Notes under the pieces: model-generated
What the model saw: only the letters and a program-made list of their open reading frames with translations
The model's database searches: none
Told to the model about the DNA's origin: nothing
NCBI GenBank assembly: GCA_035942255.1
Contig: DASZDG010000044.1
Location: 89,483 to 153,482, forward strand
Reading direction: 5' to 3'
DNA from: JALZEG01 sp035942255
Lineage (GTDB): Bacteria > Actinomycetota > CADDZG01 > WHSQ01
Length of the DNA: 64,000 nucleotides
Translations under genes and position numbers: made by a program
Part shown: piece by piece, positions 61,947 to 64,000 of the stretch
How positions within the stretch are numbered: position 1 is the stretch's first letter
How the letters are laid out: each line of letters begins with the position of its first letter

Positions 61947-62173
61947 GAACTCATAGTGGCACGCGGGTCCCAGAATCCTTGGAATTTCAAAGGCTCGATG
62001 CGGACGTCGCTACAGGCGGAGGTCCAGGTCGAGAAGGGGACGAGACCGGGCTCGCAGCCCTCCTCGGCAGATAGAAATCAGATAGTTTGCTGTTGTCGGC
62101 GTGACCAGGCGGACCGCGGAACCTCCAGGCTGCCGGCATAACCAATCGGCGGCGCGAAACCGCAGGTCGTGCC

Positions 62174-62223
62174 TGCACAGATGTGCTACCACCCCCGCCG
62201 GGGGCACCAAACGCATCTGTGCA
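62174..62223. repeat. Inverted repeat around the right attachment site
   Basis: TGCACAGATG (62174-62183) pairs perfectly with CATCTGTGCA (62214-62223). Between them CCCCC (62192-62196) and GGGGG (62200-62204) can pair around GCC. The right arm is the part of the attachment repeat that lies outside the tRNA. The left arm may be a recombinase arm site or an excisionase-type element. Confidence 0.6.
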
Positions 62224-62224
62224 C
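62197..62224 (+). repeat. Right attachment repeat (attR)
   Basis: Copy of 56674-56701 with one mismatch (16 matching bases, G for A, 11 matching bases). It contains only the tRNA 3' end with CCA, not a full tRNA, so it is an attachment site and not a tRNA fragment from duplication. Confidence 0.88.
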
Positions 62225-62309
62225 GACGCCCCGCTGCGCTGACGCGAATGCCCGCCGGCTGGTGCGTGTTGACGAGGCGAACCGGCGCTACCCCTCTAGT
62301 CTGGCTCGC

Positions 62310-62738
62310 GTGGGATTCCTGACTAAGCTCTTCCTTGGCAACGGCAAGCTCCGCCCTGAGCTGCGCGCCGCGCTGGAGTCGGAGGGGCTTGTACTCATCG
62401 AGGAGGGGCTTCGGGGCAGCGTTCACTACCGGCGCTTCAAGGCCCCCGGCAGGCGCCATCACGGCAAGAAGACGGGGGAGCGGCTCGGCCTCGCGATCAG
62501 CGAGAAGCGTTTCGTCGTGTACTGCCGTTCCGGGACCGCCGAGCTGATCGACTCACCCTTTTCGGATCCTCGCCTGAGTCTTCTGGACGTATCTCTGCAG
62601 GGCGACGACGTGGTGTCGATCCGGATCGACTACGACCGTTTCGACGTGCCGGACGTCTCAGGCGAGATCACCATACGAGCGACGACGCCGAACGCGGTGA
62701 GTGTCGTCGAGCAATTGCGGCAGCGCGTGGGGGGTTGA
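62310..62738 (+). CDS. Unknown 142-residue protein, possibly PH-like
   Basis: GTG start with TAGTCT 7 bases upstream and no ribosome site, so a leaderless mRNA. MGFLTKLFLGNGKLRPELRAALES is followed by alternating beta strands (GLVLIEEGLRGSVHYRRF, RLGLAISEKRFVVYC, VVSIRIDYDRF, GEITIRATT) and a C-terminal helix, as in a PH/GRAM-like barrel. No membrane helix. It is the first gene outside the island. Function unknown. Confidence 0.65.
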   Translation: MGFLTKLFLGNGKLRPELRAALESEGLVLIEEGLRGSVHYRRFKAPGRRHHGKKTGERLGLAISEKRFVVYCRSGTAELIDSPFSDPRLSLLDVSLQGDDVVSIRIDYDRFDVPDVSGEITIRATTPNAVSVVEQLRQRVGG

Positions 62739-62750
62739 CGCATGGGGCGC

Positions 62751-63203
62751 CTAGCTTCGACGCGCAATGTGCCACCCGGCCGCAAGACACACTTCCTTTA
62801 CCTGCTTCCAGTTGAAGTGGGCCAAGGGAATCGCATCGTCGGACCCGGCGACCTTCAGATAGCGGTGCACGCCACCCCGCGGGGTGATCCTCGTATAGAC
62901 GTAGAGGTCTCCCGTTCGGCGAAGCTCTACCGAGTTCGGCTTCCCGCGATGCCACAACGAGATCGCGTCCGGTGAGATCTCGAGCCTCGAAGGGTGCCTG
63001 TGAAACGAGATCCATCCGGCGACCGACAAGATGAGCGCCGCGCTCAACAGGATGTCCAGCGCCAAGCGACCTGCACCCGTCTCTGCACCCTGATGCCCTC
63101 GCCAGAGCGCGAAGCTAAACGCAATCGTTAGAAAGCCCCAGATGATGTTGACGTTCAAGTTGCTCTGCTCGACGACGATCGGATCGCGCCGTTGCTCTGA
63201 CAT
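62751..63203 (-). CDS. Two-helix membrane protein with C-terminal PH-like domain
   Basis: 150 residues. Two membrane helices (NIIWGFLTIAFSFALW and LALDILLSAALILSVAGW), then SRLEISPDAISLWHRGK, VELRRTGDLYVYTRI and IPLAHFNWKQVKEVCLAAGW. The C-terminal segment resembles bacterial PH (bPH-type) domains in membrane proteins. Function unknown. Divergent from the 63.3-kb gene and convergent with the 62.3-kb gene. Confidence 0.7.
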   Translation of the reverse strand: MSEQRRDPIVVEQSNLNVNIIWGFLTIAFSFALWRGHQGAETGAGRLALDILLSAALILSVAGWISFHRHPSRLEISPDAISLWHRGKPNSVELRRTGDLYVYTRITPRGGVHRYLKVAGSDDAIPLAHFNWKQVKEVCLAAGWHIARRS

Positions 63204-63292
63204 CCCACCCCCCGTGCGCGCCAGTATGGACGAGCGCAGCGCGTTGCGCGAGGCTCGCTCACGTCGAAGCGATGACCCGGTCGGGAGCGAGC

Positions 63293-63757
63293 ATGGAATC
63301 GCGTTACCGCCTTATGGCTCAAAAGCTCGAGGAGATGCATCCCGGCTGCGAGCTCGACATACAACCACCGCCCTCAGGGCCTATGTCGGGGACTGTTCGC
63401 CAGGCTGGGGGGTCTGGTCTTATCCGCTATACGTTCTCGTCCGACGAGGTGAACCCCTATCTCGAGTTCTACTCGTTCCACCGGATCTGGGGCGATTCGC
63501 ATGCTCGCATCTACGCCTCTGGCGAGGTCGAACGTCTCGCCGTGTTGGAGACCATGCTCGCGGTGACGGGTGATCCCGTGAAGGATGCCCAACAGCGCGA
63601 GCAGCAGGATCAGCGGAATCGAGTCCTGATCGAGGAGCTCGAAGCGGCCGGCCTTCTCTCCGGCGGTCCGGTGCCGAGCTCCTTTGTGATCAATGCCCCC
63701 CTGGTCACGGGAGTCATCGAGTCGGAGAAGCCCGACGACGAAGATCGGCCGGCCTAG
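63293..63757 (+). CDS. Unknown 154-residue protein
   Basis: The start chosen is the ATG after GGGAGCGAGC; an upstream ATG at 63272 has no ribosome site. It shows a beta-rich region (GTVRQAGGSGLIRYTFS, YLEFYSFHRIWGDSHARIYASGE) and a Gln/Arg-rich C-terminal helix (DAQQREQQDQRNRVLIEELEAAG) and ends with an acidic tail. No signal peptide or known motif. Its stop lies 9 bases from the convergent AAA+ gene. Confidence 0.65.
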   Translation: MESRYRLMAQKLEEMHPGCELDIQPPPSGPMSGTVRQAGGSGLIRYTFSSDEVNPYLEFYSFHRIWGDSHARIYASGEVERLAVLETMLAVTGDPVKDAQQREQQDQRNRVLIEELEAAGLLSGGPVPSSFVINAPLVTGVIESEKPDDEDRPA

Positions 63758-63766
63758 GAGTCGCGT

Positions 63767-64000
63767 TTACATGTAGGCCCCGACGCTGGGCTCGAGATCC
63801 CCCGCCGCCCTCTCCGGCTCCGGGAGGTCCTCGGCAAGAAGCGTGCGCACCGCGTCGGGATCGAGCTTGGGGTCACCGCGGGTGATACGGAGCGCCTGGC
63901 GGCCCATGGCTCGCTCGAAGAGGGTCCTCACGTAGCGAGCGTTCCCGAAGGCGGCGCCGCGCGGCGTCGACCGGAGCAGGCCGGCGACACGGTCCTCGAC
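63767..64000 (-). CDS. AAA+ ATPase, C-terminal end only (CbbX/SpoVK-like)
   Basis: 77 residues of the C-terminus; the 5' part lies outside the window. GAAFGNARYVRTLFERAMGRQALRI matches the end of CbxX/CfqX-type AAA+ ATPases (stage V sporulation protein K, type VII secretion EccA branch), where GNAR-type arginines act as sensor 2. The tail continues ITRGDPKLDPDAVRTLLAEDLPEP. The role cannot be told from this fragment. Confidence 0.75.
   Translation of the reverse strand, partial: VEDRVAGLLRSTPRGAAFGNARYVRTLFERAMGRQALRITRGDPKLDPDAVRTLLAEDLPEPERAAGDLEPSVGAYM

Larger units (their letters stand above)
56674..62224. mobile_element. tRNA-Arg-integrated genomic island, about 5.5 kb, without visible integrase
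   Basis: Bounded by 28-base direct repeats; the left one is the 3' end of tRNA-Arg(CCG). Base composition changes sharply after 56.7 kb: A+T-rich tracts, ATT/AAA codons and different codon use appear, as at 60,020-60,045. It carries five genes: SF1 helicase, partner, XRE regulator, coupled unknown, and a zinc protein on the other strand. No integrase, transposase or replication gene is seen, so it was probably moved by an enzyme supplied elsewhere or has lost its own. Confidence 0.85.
61947..62309. other. Non-coding gap holding the right end of the island
   Basis: 363 bases with no supported gene. The first part, up to about 62,100, is still mixed in composition. The rest is G+C-rich, with the inverted repeat at 62174-62223, the right attachment repeat at 62197-62224, and a TAGTCT -10 box (62297-62302) for the next gene. 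Confidence 0.65.

Noticed and set aside
62190..62224. A second, broken tRNA gene at the right island end
   Set aside because: Only the 3'-most 13 tRNA bases are present; no T arm, anticodon or D arm can be drawn.

Overview
The window is high-GC, densely packed bacterial DNA that fits an actinomycete (Actinomycetota). Signs of this are: many ATG/GTG/TTG starts; several genes with a TAnnnT hexamer 6-7 bases before the start codon and no ribosome binding site (leaderless mRNAs); a Glu-type RpiB of the actinobacterial kind; a MurA with Asp in place of the catalytic Cys, as in mycobacteria; and the block order rho-rpmE-DUF1385-prfA-prmC-tsaC-rpiB-glyA-wecA-atp. A deep lineage such as Thermoleophilia is possible, but one window cannot prove it.

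Layout. 1-8.6 kb: a truncated GGDEF/EAL protein, a crotonase, an acyl-CoA mutase large subunit with its GTPase MeaB, a NifU-like protein, a SpoIID-like protein and MurA. 8.6-17.5 kb: a Lys-rich histone H1-like protein, an FAD oxidoreductase, two translationally coupled STAND NTPases with TPR tails, and three tandem genes for tiny secreted two-cysteine peptides. 17.5-25.1 kb: the complete ATP synthase operon (atpZ-like, I, B, E, F, H, A, G, D, C) plus a zinc-ribbon tail gene. Its promoter is overlapped by a near-perfect Rex-type operator. 25.4-33.6 kb: a secreted Cys protein, wecA-like, glyA, rpiB, a low-Mr phosphatase, an M32 carboxypeptidase, tsaC, prmC and prfA. 33.7-37.4 kb: an inserted block with a PhoD-like phosphatase, a second secreted Cys protein and an unknown protein. 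37.5-43.7 kb: one long operon for cyclic 2,3-diphosphoglycerate synthetase, 2-phosphoglycerate kinase, a small transaldolase, Rho, a 54-residue membrane protein, RpmE and a DUF1385 protein. 43.8-56.6 kb: a membrane protein, a cupredoxin, and the aspartate-family genes thrB, thrC, hom and lysA, followed by phzF-like, argS and a response regulator, interrupted by plus-strand genes (BNR-repeat protein, Fpg-like glycosylase, RTX-repeat protein).

56.6-62.2 kb is a mobile island. A tRNA-Arg(CCG) gene has its 3' end repeated 5,523 bases downstream (28 bases, one mismatch). Between the repeats, base composition shifts toward A+T. The island carries an SF1 (UvrD-like) helicase with a degenerate nuclease-like N-terminus, a coupled partner, an XRE regulator with a palindrome over its own -10 box, a coupled unknown protein, and on the other strand a protein with a tRNA-guanine-transglycosylase-like zinc site. 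No integrase is visible. Three small unknown genes and the end of an AAA+ ATPase close the window.

The main candidates for something undescribed are the island cargo, the tandem two-cysteine peptides, and the bacterial cyclic-diphosphoglycerate pair joined to rho. Single-gene oddities include an ArgRS without the HIGH histidines and a mutase with isobutyryl-CoA-mutase signature residues.
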